64,000 bases of DNA from Phoronis australis (Eukaryota; Phoronida; Phoronidae), in NCBI GenBank assembly GCA_002633005.1, contig NMRA01000198.1:484268-548267 (forward strand), in the 5' to 3' direction. Every line of letters starts with the position of its first letter. Position 1 is the first letter of the stretch. Positions 1-12,800 of this stretch are shown here, piece after piece. The position numbers and the translations under genes are program-made. The notes beneath the pieces were generated by a model. The model worked only from the letters and a program-made list of their open reading frames with translations. It was not told the origin of the DNA and did no database searches.

Positions 1-2989
1 AATTTCGCACTTCATTATCTTGGCACAAGAATACAGAACATGACTTGTAACTCCACTATCATTGTCTAGTGATGAGGCATATTTGGTTATGTCGCCTCTG
101 TATCAGATACTGGCTATAGACAATATGATTAGTGTCATTGTTGAGACAAACAACAACTCTGTCAAGTGTTTATGAGGATAACATGCTTTAAACAACTGCG
201 ATTTGATAATTGGTTTGTATCTACTGGTCATGTTTATTAAGGTGGCTGATAACTACATCTCATTGAGTTGTTGAACTGGTAAACCTAAAAGTGAGATTGC
301 GTATGATTTCAGAGGCCCAGAAAATGTTAGCTAAGATATATTAAACAAGTTACTGATGATGTAACACACAATGATGATGTAAGACAATTGTGGAAACCCA
401 AACGTGACCAGTTGACTCGTTTCGGAATTTACATTATTTCAGACTAGATGCACCATTGAAATACAGTGTCTACACCTAATAGTCAAACTAGTTATTACCC
501 AAAGACATTGCCTGCTCTGTCTCAATTTAAGATGAAATGCCAAGTAGCAACATTTGTCTTTGCTACTAATGAACACTTAAGTCAATCAGGACAATTCTCT
601 GATTTAGCATCAGACATGAACCACTACACTCGGTGGCTGATCAAACTATTGGTCTTCATGTCTTGTCTAATCCTGCCTGTAGATTATCTATACAACATTT
701 CCAGAAGAACTGCTTGAATTTGTGGTCATGTTTGCATGCAATGGGATACAGGATACATTTCTATTGATATTCCTGGTTTAAGTTTTCTTGTAACCTGAAC
801 TGTAATCAATGTTGGTATTAACTTAGTTGTTTGAAACTGACATTGAACCTCTGAGCTTCACAGCTTGAAGTCAGCATTATGACTACCATTATTATGAAAT
901 GGGTCATTGGAAGAGATTTCAGGTTGTCTATATATAGAACTGACAATTGGTTTTTGCTTGAGACCAGGCTCTACAAGTTGGCTTTTTATAGAATGTCATT
1001 TTGTGCTGGAGAGTGAACTGTCATTTCTTGGCAATTCTCATCTGAGTAAGAACCAAGGTGAGACCAATTTTAAAGCCGAGTATGGTCTAAATCAAAAATT
1101 CTTTTCTTGGATGGAAGGCGTGTTCATAGCTGTTATAAGCATTGCTTTCACATCCTATTGGTGTGTGATTCTTTGTGCTGTGAGGTCGTTGACCACCGAA
1201 CAAACTGAATGAATACTCAAATCTAGAGTGTTTTGTTGTTCTCAAATACATTGGTGTTCCTTTAAAACCTGTATTGAGTGTGCTATGATGTTTGGGGCTT
1301 TGCTTTCAAACATTTCAGCCTGAGCTTCAAGTGTAAGAGTACAATTGTCCATCAAAAACAAACGTGGCAACTGATCTGTGAATGTGAGCACACATGGACA
1401 CCTTTGCATATGATTATGTGTTAGTTGCAGGTGTCTTCATGTGATGAAGAATCTCTGCTGCCATTGATGTTGGAGCAGTGGTTTTGTCTTCTGAATCTAA
1501 TAAGGCACATGTTGTAATTATTCTTCCTTGTACTGGTAATCCATTGTCTGGTTGTCCAACTTCTCAATGTCTTGCACTACCAGGGTTTTCTTAGATCCAA
1601 TCAACAACTTTTGACTGTTTGGAATCCACCATTTAGTTCTTACTTGTCTGAGAACCAGCTGCACCACATGTACTCTTTTACACGGGTGGTGGTTTTCTCC
1701 GAAAGTAGAACATTTTGCAGACTTATGAGGGTTCAATATCTGCTATCTGCTAAAAATGTGGGGGTCACCGAAATAGTTTGTTCATTACAGCCTGGCAAAT
1801 ACCGGTATGTGAAATTTACATGGTTCACTGAAAAGTCATTTCTAATTAAGTTAGTAATTAAAATCCTTTCAACTTCAAATATATTTCTGGTTTACTTATT
1901 TTGTTATGTAATTTTTTTCTGGATTTTGAGTACCTTAAATTTTAGTGTTTTTGTTTATACCAAAATGTACACTATTAATTTTTGGTTTTTAAGTCTCATC
2001 GCACATCGTGTATTCTATGAAATAAAAAAGAGGTATGACTGACTCAGTGAGCCTCACATAAGAATGCATAATTTGATCTTATCAAAAGCGTCAATTTCAA
2101 TTACCCCCATGGTTTTTCACTCGATTACGCTTATGTTTTGTTACTGTGATTGTGAACTTTTTAGTTGATGTGAATAATCTAAGGACAAAAGTTTCGTTGT
2201 TACTATATTCGAACTTGCCGTTTGAATTAAGTCACACCCACGTTGGTTAAAATATATGAAATCTGAGACATTTTGAGAAGTTATTAGTCAAAGACTTTGC
2301 TTTTTACCAACAGCCCATGCTTGGTGAAATGTACTGGCGTACTGATTACACCTTTTGTGTATTAGAACATGCAAATGCTTTTTACAAGAAGATGTTGCAG
2401 TAAATCTATTATGTTCTGAGAGTTTAAGAGCACAATACCAGGGACTTTTCTTCGCGTGGCAAACAAAAGCTGTTTCCTTTGCATAAAAACACTAGAATGC
2501 ATGCAGCATGGGCAATTACAGTTCTTGAAGGAAATGTGTTCTTGTTAGACTTAAAAATGGCTTGGCGGCTTTTTTAATCATGTGCGAAGGGGGAATGCAG
2601 GTTCCATAACCACCTGAAACTACCTATGCCTAGAGTGGAGAGAGACCCATTTATTGTGTTTTCTTTAGCAATAATGACTTACCTGTTTTCTTTTGGCCCA
2701 CCTATAATTGTGTATACAACAAGTTACTACTTAATTAATAATTTAAGTGACCCAATTCAAAAGTTGGTGTTTTGCTATCAAAAACCTTTGCACAATGATA
2801 GATTGATTTACATATTCATAATGGTAGATTGATTCTGTACAGTAACAGTGTTTTGGGGGGTTTTAATCATTGCAGATTTTCATTTAATCGACAGTCAGCT
2901 TTCCAAATTATAACAGGCACTTTCGCAGGCCAATTGGTCACTAGGTGAGCCTAGACACCCACTGTCTGCATATGGGGTTTGCCTAGGGT

Positions 2990-3480
2990 TAATAGTCTGT
3001 CCCCAAACAGAGGTCTGACATGCCTTACAGTCTGCCCTCAAACAGGCCTCAGATCTGCCTTACAGTCTACCCCCAAGCAGATGTCTGATCTGCCTTACAG
3101 TCTGTTCCCAAACAGACATTTGATCTGCCTTATAGTCTGTCCCCAAACAGACGTCTGATCTGCCTTACAGTCTGCCCTCAAACAGACATCTGATAAGTCT
3201 TCTACCCCCAAAAGACATCTGCCTCATGGTCTGCCCTCAAACAGACGTTTAATTTGCCTTATAGTCCAGCTCCCAAACAGCTGATCTGCCTTGTAGTCTG
3301 TCCCCAAACAGCTGTGTGGTATGCCTTACAGTCTGTCCTCAAACAGACGTCTGATCTGCCCTATAGTCTGCCCCCAAACAGACACCTCAACTGCCTTTTA
3401 GTCTGCCCCCCCCACCAAACAGATGTATGACCTTCCTTACAGTCTGCCCTCAAACAGACGTCTGATCTGCCTTCCTATCA
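2990..3480 (+). repeat. 35-bp minisatellite, about 14 copies
   Basis: The unit reads roughly gtctgcccccaaacagacg followed by tctgatctgccttaca. Starts of the cttacagtct element at 3024, 3059, 3094, 3129 and 3164 are exactly 35 bp apart, and copies become more diverged toward 3480. Each unit carries a small inverted pair, gtctg and cagac. Confidence 0.9.
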
Positions 3481-3525
3481 GGAAATGGTTTTGTTCTTTT
3501 GACGTAACTTGAGGTTAGGCTATGT

Positions 3526-3564
3526 TGGGTGGGAGGGAGGGATCACGGTGGGAGGGAGGGATCG
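3526..3564 (+). other. Duplicated G-rich tract, potential G-quadruplex
   Basis: The tract contains gggtgggagggaggg, which fits four G-triplets with one-base loops, then gatcacggt and a second ggg-a-ggg-a-ggg block. The 21-bp segment is a direct duplication (gatcacg then gatcgcg). Confidence 0.7.
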
Positions 3565-3807
3565 CGCAGCAACATTATGTTAATTAATTGTAAGAGGGGA
3601 GATTGGATACCTTTTAATCGACTTTATTACTTGCTAATCAGATGTCCTGTTTGTCTTGTTTTTAAAAGTTCCATTCACGAGCATGCTTCATTCACTTTGC
3701 TTGGATTAGTTTCCCAGTAATGGTGTATTTCCATTGATCGTTAACGCCGTCATTAATTTATGTTTGAACCTTTTGTGCCCTAGTTAACAAGTTTTTCTCT
3801 CTTGCAG

Positions 3808-3853
3808 GCAATAGAGAATTACAATATACGATGTGATCTATTCAGCCTCAAAG
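3808..3853 (+). CDS. PPP1R37: PPP1R37 exon a (first visible, 46 nt)
   Basis: The exon follows the acceptor tctcttgcag and ends at gtaagc, phase 0 in and phase 1 out. It encodes AIENYNIRCDLFSLK and joins the next exon to give LKGERLD, the start of the leucine-rich ladder. It has no start codon, so at least one exon lies 5' of it. Confidence 0.82.
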
Positions 3854-6800
3854 GTAAGCCTCCACCCTGAAACTTTTGTACACCGAGTCATGTACAGTTG
3901 TTCACTAAATTATTTAACTGTGTGACTGCTTTCAGTTGTGTTTTTTGCGTGGGTGGGTGATCAACATGAGTATTCCGTACGTTAGCAATACAGGGCTTCG
4001 GCTGCACATTAAACGCAAACGCCTTCATTTGAGAAACCAGAGGTCACAGATTTATATTCCCCTATTGTTGTTTCTCTGTGACTCCTTGTGATGAAGGGGT
4101 GGGGGAAACACTAAGTTGATTAAGTTTTGACCATGATGACTTATTTTGCATTGAACAGGGGTGCGCCCCTGATAATCCTGACATTTTCCAAGTATCTCTG
4201 AACAGGGGTGCCCCGTGGCTACGCCGGTGCCAATGATTTTGTAGTTTGCCCAAGAATCCCGACATTTTCCAAGTGTCTCATCGGCGTTGCAAAGGGTTAA
4301 AGTTAGAACCAGGGTAACATCATAATTCCCCTTGGTGAAAACTATCAATATATCAGATGTAAAAATTATAAACTGTTGTTTCTTTGTTGCCATAATTAAT
4401 TTTGAGCAATGCAGGAAAAAGTTTGTGTGTTTACGATTCACAAACTCTCAGTTATTCCTGTTTGCTTTGAATATTTCTAATAAGAGCATTTCTCTCACTT
4501 GCTTTCATCAAATATCGAAATTTCAGTGTTTTGGCAGGAAACACGAGTATACTTTTCCTGTGTCAACCATTAAGTCGTGATTAATGTGGCTTTTCTGTGA
4601 AAAAGCAGCAACAGCGGCGAGGGCCTCAGAATTGAGATCATATTTCAAACGTTCAGCCGAGTAAGACAAGCACTTACCTACAGCATCTCTTGGATGCTTA
4701 AACTTTCTAAGTTAAAAAGTTTCATTATATAAATATATAAATTCAATGGTTCTTTATGATAAATTGTCAATTAAAACTCAAGTTACGCATTTATACGAGA
4801 TGAGCTGTATCCTCTTTGTCTGTTAGCGTGACAGGACTGAATGCAAAAATTTAAGTCAACACTGCGACGTAAGCAAAGAAATGTTAACCTCAATCGTTCG
4901 TATTAAACTTGTAGCCGAAATTCTCGCTTTATATATGTTTTGTTAACGTGAGTTTGCACGGCTGCAAATGAGTCAGATCGTAGATAAAAATCAGAAATTT
5001 TTAAACAGCATGTTTTGGTTTTTCCCGATGTATGTTATTGTGTTCCATATTATATGTTGACTTTAAAGCGTGTTTTCTATGAACATCGCGTAAGAAACAT
5101 GTATCTCTAGTGATTTTTGCCTCCGTTAACATTGCCAAGTTCTATTTCTCATCGTTGTATTTGTGCGCACTAGTCAGTCAAATTCAAGATAATGATGTCT
5201 AATTCATTCTTGACACAACTATATTTTTTAGTGGACAAATGTATGTTATAGAAAGTAACTTCCATTGCAAGATCTGCTCTTCAATGCCTTTAATAAATCC
5301 ATGCCTTCCCACAGCACTTGTCAGGTTGAATTTTCAATTACAGCCTGCTAATGAATTGGCATAGTAATTTCTACTTTTCTCTGGAGGGTTTCCTTCAAAT
5401 TGAATGTGGTAGAGCAATAATACCTTATTATGATGCTCTTTGTGTCTTGTTCCGTTTCTAGCGTCTTGCAGGAAGATAGACTTCGAAATGTGCGGGAATA
5501 AATGTATGCATTCCACTTAATACTCGAGCATTTAAATCGAAAAATTCAAAAAATCAGGGGATGAGTATTAAACCAGGTGCAACGGAGTATGGGCATTCCA
5601 AAACAAAAAACTAAATTGTTAAAAATTCAGTGCTGGACGTTTAACCAAATGTAGGCATTATCACCTACAGGTGTGTTAGAACATTGAAAGAAGGAGCGGT
5701 GAAACACAAGACATAGCCAGTGGCAGCGTATAGTAAAACCTCACCAATTTTGAACAAAAATAATTACTTAAGTTGCTCTTTTCTCATGTTTCAAGGGTTT
5801 CTGATTTGAATGCCCACTATTTTTCATAATGTCTGATGGTAGCTATGGTAACCGAACTTGAACATGATAAAGCATTAATTTGGTGCCACATATCTTTCAT
5901 GGAAGAAATGAGAAAATAAAATTTCACTTGTCATCGATATTTTGTCTTAACTTGGTGAGATTTCACCTTAGTACTTTTCTTAAAATGCAAAGATTATTCA
6001 TTGAAATCGGAATCAAATGTATTTTGTCAATTCCATGTTCCTATTTTATATATTTAGCCTTGTTTACAAGATTCAGTCTAGTATAGTAGTTGTATGCTGT
6101 TGTGAAGATTCTGTCTCATTGTGTGAATTCAATTACGTAGTAAATTAGTAAAATCAATCATTTTGCAGATTCAGTTATTGCTCCTAAATCAAGGGCGTTT
6201 TGAATGTCAGTCATGTCAACGAACGGTTGCTATTTTTGTCCAGGTAACATTAAAGTTGGGTGGTGTGTATAATTACTTATCCTGTTGCAAAGATTCAGCT
6301 TTGTCTAAAAATCAGTCTTGTTGGTGAGAAGCCAAACTAAGTGTCCAATTTGTAGTGCACTTTGGATTATCTGGAATGTAGATGGATTGTTGTGCTGACA
6401 AGATTGGTACAGGTTGCCAACCTCACTGGTATGTCCCTGTTGTCGGCAGAAAGAATCTTGTGTTTGCATTTCATCCTGTGAGATTCTTCCAAATCAATGC
6501 AATGCAATGCCTGGAAAATGAAACTGGATAAAAGGTCCACCAGACAATACCAAAAGGTTAAAAATAAAACGGTACCCGAAACAATACCACTTTTGTTGAC
6601 GTGCCCCTTCCCCCCTAGACCTTGCTTCTTGCCACTCATTTCATTTAACCAGCTGAGACCACAGTAACAACACTACTGGAAAAATAAAAAATGTTCACAC
6701 GAAACGCTACCTGAAATTGCCAAATCCTGGGCACAAGTGGGCAGCATGTTTACACAAACCGGTCTCCAGCATTTGGAGAGCTATTGCCATGTTACCATAG

Positions 6801-9800
6801 TTAGGTGGCAATCAAGACATACACGACTTTTAACAACTGTTAAATTTCCATTTTCTTGAAAAGCCAACAATAGCATTCACAGAGGCTGAATCGTAACTAC
6901 AAGGTTAGTTTCATTATTAGCCAGCAGGATTTTGTTTCCGAACACGCTCAATTTGTGAGTGTTAACTGAATCTACAAAACGGGAGCAACAATTTTATTGG
7001 GTTAGCATACTGCGAGAGGGAACTTCAAGATGGTATAGGATTGTTCAAAAGCAGTCTATTTTCAAAATAGGATTGCATTTACAAAGTAGGACTAATTTTG
7101 ATTTTTAGTAATTTTTACACTTTCCACTGCCCAAATTCTTTGCTGTAGTATTTTACCAAACACTCTTGTTGATAAATGTACTGGTCATTTAATGGATTCA
7201 TTTATCAATTACTGTCATTGGAATTGAATATATAAATAGCTGACACAAATCAATAGTTCCTTAATCTTGTTTCTTTCTGCATCCACTTTTGAGTGGTGTT
7301 GTACACAGTGCAAGGAGCTTGAAAATGGACACCTAAGAGAAAATCTTTGTTGTTTTTTCCATACATTCATTCATCCATCAGTAACATTTACAAGTAATTG
7401 TAATGAGGTATTTCTAAACAGTCACTCACTCATTCAGGGAACCTAAATCTTAAGTTTTAACTTCACTAGGTAAGTAAGGGAACCACAGGGAACCATCTCA
7501 TATTGGATTTTGCGAGGTCAAAATTTTTAGTTAAAGTGTATTTTTCAGTTTTGAACTATTCTAAAGTTTCTGTTTTGGCATTGTTGTTTTTTAGTTAGTT
7601 GTGTTCTCTGCTATAAAGTTGGATACCCTTTGTAACATATTTTCAAAGCCTTTTTTGAATCATTTAGCGAACTTTGAAACGTGAATATACTTGTTGCAGC
7701 AGAATCAATTTAAATTGCTGAGCTTCAAATTGTCGATACGCTGTTGGTTTTTGTTACTGTACTCGAAATACTGGCAATAGTCTGATATAACGTGCCCATA
7801 TTTTGAGAACCAGTTTGATGCTTGTTATTTAGTGAAGAAAACTGGTTCTCAAAATCTGGGCACGTCATATCAGACCATTACCTGAAATACTTCCAAGCAA
7901 AACACTTAGCTGAAGTCTCTCAATGTATGTTCTGTTAGCAAGTTACTACCAGGCAATGTGTGGTGGGAACACAGGTTAAGGAAACTGCCTATCAAGATAA
8001 TTATAGTACAACACAGTATTTGAATGTCTCTAATAGATGTATTTGGCCTGCCCCAGTCACTTATTCACTTAACATAGATTACAATTCTACAATGAAGCCC
8101 ACTTATTGTCATACCAGATGAAAGAATATCGCGGTTATTGTCGTAAAGTTTCAAAAATGAATCAGTTCCCATTAAACTCATGCAAAACAACCTGCTGTTC
8201 ATGATTAATTGTCATATTCCCGGATATTGTCTGTAGAGAGCAGCAAAAATTGATTCTTGCCACCTGCTCGTTATCAAATGCATTTTCGTTTTTCTATTTT
8301 GAAACCAACCTAATTCATCCAATTCATTTGTGTTAACGGAAATTGGCATCGGGGGTAAAAATCGTTTCCTGTTTAGCTGTTTTACTATCCGACTCCTGAA
8401 AAAATATGATTGTGTATGACGTGACTAATCTAGTGAACAACAACACTTGTATGGTAACTCAGATTTACATGGCAGTCGTAACTTGAGTATCATTCAAATT
8501 TCAGATATTAAGTTCTCATTTATCACCTTGACATACTCTACTTAGCATCATCAGCTTATGAGAGTGGTTACGATCCTCACCAAGTCTAAATCCGGTTTAA
8601 TAGAGTATTCCGCTTATTATCGTAATTTATGTCAAAACTAAGGGTATGACAATACAGCAGTTCTCCACGTATTTCGCACTGAAATAATTGCTGATTGACG
8701 TAGCTGGGCATAGTAGAAACTTTACCAAAGGATGTTTTATGAAACCCACGCAGTACAAACCATGTTAACAATAGATAATACATTTCTTAATCTGGATTTT
8801 TGTAAAGAAATTTGACAAAATGGAATTGCATTTGTCGGCCATATTGTGAGCTAGATAATGTTAAAGCATTAGCAGAAGCTTGCTCTGCTGTATTCCTATG
8901 CCATTTTATTACTAGTCAGTAATATGCAGCATAATTTCAAGTGAAGTGAAACACCTGATAAGTTACACCTATACACTAACATGGGCCAATTAACTCGTGT
9001 GCAGTGAGCTATGGGTGAGGAGGCACCATAATCCAACAGTCTGGTATTTCAACACCTTATCTTTTTTAATTGGGAGATGTCGACTTCACCACCAGACAAC
9101 GCTGTTTTGTGAAAACTGTGGGATATTACGGTAAAAATTCTCCAGTTTGGGACATAAAAAATTTAATAATTTTGCTCAAGGTCGGAGCTTGTGCCTAATT
9201 TTAGACATAGGAAATATTGGACGTCTCAAATTCAAGAATTACAGTTAATGACAAATGATCAAATACCTTGTTGTTATGAACAAAGATGGGGACACATGAA
9301 AACTGTGGGTCACTTTCAACCAATCATTTTATCATTTTGTTCGTGGGTCACCATGAGCCAGGGTAACTCGCCTGTCTGCACTCAGGTGCAGTCTAGGGAT
9401 GGTGTTTACATATTTACACACCCACTGGTCCATTAAAAGAGCATTACCCCTGCTTGATTAATTGATTGAAGACCACAAATGAGCTTAGCATTTATAATCT
9501 AGCCTGTTTGGTTTTACCATGAGGAGACATGGAAGTGCTAAGCAGCATGAAAAAATGCCCACATTGGCTGCCAGAATTTGATTGCTAAATGAGATTAAAT
9601 GCATTCAACAGTTGATCATTTAACATAATGTTTCCTGGTGCAGCCATTAATTTTGTGATTTCACATGTAACTGATGATTAAGTGAATAGTTTAGTAGACA
9701 CCAACGCTCAAGGTTACCTAGGACCTCATCAACAAGTCTCTGCATTCAACCAAACATCTACTGAAGTATTGATTTTAACTGGTGTAAATTCCGTATATAC

Positions 9801-12800
9801 ATTTTCTGAAAGTAGAAAGCCTGCAGTTTCTGACTTACACCAGTCTACTATTGATTGGCTCACCTAAGCACGTATTTTTAGTAAAATTTAGCAAAAAGGA
9901 ACGGTACATTCGTCGTAATACAACGGTGTCAACAACATGACCAAATTTGGTTTGACACAAATGTTCAAGATCTAATCTCAAAAACTATGTAACTAATTTC
10001 TAAATTATGATTTTGTTTTCATTTTATGCAACTTCAATTTTTTTCATTAAAATCATAAGAATGCTATTTTGATAGCCTCTCATTCAAAAGTGGAACATTT
10101 CAAAAACAATTACGGTGGTTAGAGAACAGTGCCTAAAACACAGCATCTGAAAGTTTGGTAAGAATCTAACTAGCCATTTCTGAGATATGATGTTTTGAAG
10201 TGGGTTCTTGCATAACCTTGAGGAGATAGTATAGTTCAGTAGTTGCACTCTGGTTTTGGTGGCCTTAGTTGAAAGTCTAGCTACGCTGGCAAACAATTGA
10301 ACGTTGCCCTGTCTTCCACTCTACTGAGCTCAGGCTTAGATGTGCATGGAATTGAATGAGACCCTGGTTATTGTGCAAAAACCCATTTCCTCATCAATGC
10401 CAATACTTTTTAAAGAAATTAATACAAGCCTGTGCCCAGATGTGTTGTCATCGCTGCTCAAGTTTCCCCAGGACAACTTGCCCATGATAAGCTGAGCGTT
10501 TACGCGACAAATCTGTTGCCTGTGTCATGTCAGAAATGAGAAGAAAGTTTCTTTTGCATATCTGTCACAGTAGGAAAATGCCAGTAATAACCCAGATTTA
10601 ATCCAGGTGTGCAGTTGCAATGGTGGTAATATGATAGAGTGCAATGGCTCTTTTTAACCTAAAAGAGATGGGGTAAAATGTCAGATCATTGTCTAGTTAT
10701 GCTCGTTTAATTTTGGTCTTCACGGACACTTTGTTTCCGGGGCATCTTTTACATCTGGGCACAGATGTGGGGGAGAAGGTGAGCGTTGTCGTGATTTCAG
10801 TGTCTTTATTTTCTGGTCTTCTCAGGCGAACGTCTAGACCATCGTCATATCGAAGCGTTAGAGGAAGTCTTCAGGAGGATTCAGTTTAAGGTGCTGGACC
10901 TAGAGGCGACACATTTAGATGACGAAGTAAGCAGTTTTGTTTCTGTAGTGTAGTTACATTATGTTGAATGTTGTCAGCTGGGGTCATATTAAGACTCTAA
11001 ACGTTGTTGTGAGATAAGTAGGCATTGGATTAAGATCCCTAAATTTGACCCATGATGGACAAATTGAACCAAACTGAACGCTGAACTGAAATTTAATAAA
11101 GCGGGTAACTTTTTTTCAAAGTGTGTATGAGCAGCACGTTGCTTATAGAGTTTGTTGACTTCTTACTGCGGTTCTTTTGTGATTATGAATGTCTCCATTA
11201 CTTGTGTGGGTGATGACTGCATATGATCTTTACCAATAAGATTGAACAATGTTATGTGTGATTTTGTCTGTGATTACAACCATCCTCACTGTTTGTAGGG
11301 TGCTATAGCTCTGTTTGAGATGATCGAGTACTATGAGTCTGGATGTAAGGTGAACCTGGCGTTCAACCGCAACATTGGCATCCGTGGATGGCTGGCCTGC
11401 TCAAGGATGATCAAACGGGTTAGTGTGAGAGCTTTCAGCTCAAACTTGAAGTTTTCTCAACGTGTAATCAGAAAGAACTTTTAGCTCAAACTGGGGTGAG
11501 TTCCATAGACAAAAGAATCTGGTGTACATGCTGTTGAAAAAATTTGGGAAAATGTCTCATGTTCCTGTGTAAGCTGGTCGTTCATTGACGTTATGCAAGA
11601 GTGCTGTAATTGTCTATGATTTAGCATCAGACATAATGGACATCTATTTCCTTAGACCAATAGTTCAACTAAATTAGTGTTGTAATTGTCTAAGATTTAG
11701 CATCAGACATAATGGACATCTATTTCCTTAGACCAATAGTTCAACTAAATTAGTGTTGTAATTGTCTATGATTTAGCATCAGACATAATGGACGTCTATT
11801 TCCTTAGACCAATAGTTCAACTAAATTAGTGTTGTAATTGTCTAAGATTTAGCATCAGACATAATGGACATCTATTTACTTAGACCAATAGTTCAACTAA
11901 ATTAGTGCTGTAATTGTCTAAGATTTAGCATCAGACATAATGGACGTCTATTTCCTTAGACCAATAGTTCAACTAAATTAGTGTTGTAATTGTCTAAGAT
12001 TTAGCATCAGACATAATGGACGTCTATTTCCTTAGACCAATAGTTCAACTAAATTATTGTTGCCAGACACGAAGCAGATCTATTTCCTTAATTCAATGAT
12101 TCCTCTAAATTAGCATACCCAAGAAGCAACTGTTCATTGAAAACTTACCAATCCTGCCATACCTGATGGTAACGAGAAGGTGTTTCTACTTTAATTTCTG
12201 GTCTAATTTTTCAACATCATGACAGCTGATTTTTACATTTTATTTCACTGGTATAGAAAAATACAAAAGATGGCATTATTGCCCAGAAATCAAATTAAAA
12301 TGTCTTGGCAAAAGGTAAAAGTTACGGAATTAGTCAAAAACGGTAACAACATATACCTGTGTATACGCATGCGTCTACAACGTATACACTTGCTACATGT
12401 GTTTACGTGACAGCCATGTTTAATGGAATGAAAGTGTCATGAGGCAACACGATATACACCTTTGTTTGCAACACTGTTATTGTTGCACGTGTATTACACC
12501 ATGGGTTTTGTGGCCTGGTGATCGTGTTCCAGTGGCAGCGGCCTCTGTAAGCGAGTATATTAAGCTGTGAATTACCCGCCCTTGATTACTCCTCTCTCAT
12601 TCCAGACGCCGTGCCTGGAGAGCCTGGATGTGAAGAACTGTGTACTCAATGACCAGAGCATGCCTATCCTCGGCCGTTCATTGCGCCTAGGCTCAGCACT
12701 CACCATCTTACACATGGAGAACTGTAACCTGTCTGGCAGGCCACTCATGATACTGGGTCAGTATGCAAAGAGTACTCCTGTTTTTATCAGATGACCTTGA

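Larger units (their letters stand above)
1..3807. other. Non-coding stretch upstream of first visible PPP1R37 exon
   Basis: I recognise no exon here. Open frames at 466-717, 907-1212 and 1572-2042 have no familiar motif and AT-driven composition. The stretch holds a 35-bp minisatellite (about 2990-3480) and a G-rich tract (3526-3564). It is most likely a PPP1R37 5' intron, or intergenic DNA. Confidence 0.5.
3854..10825 (+). other. Large PPP1R37 intron (7.0 kb)
   Basis: The intron lies between the first two visible coding exons. It holds an inverted-repeat element at 5730-5973, a palindromic element at 7770-7889 and one dispersed repeat at 9805-10290. I see no other coding signal; the antisense open frame at 4052-4441 has no recognisable motif. 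Confidence 0.75.

Noticed and set aside
600-620. tgatttagcatcagacat shared with the 76-bp minisatellite
   Set aside because: An 18-bp match without clear flanking homology; too little to call a repeat copy.
1572-2042. 156-codon open frame on the plus strand
   Set aside because: It is AT-driven, hydrophobic toward the end, with no recognisable motif or splice context; chance is likely.
4052-4441. 129-codon antisense open frame
   Set aside because: It overlaps an imperfect direct repeat (gacattttccaagt twice) in an intron and shows no domain.
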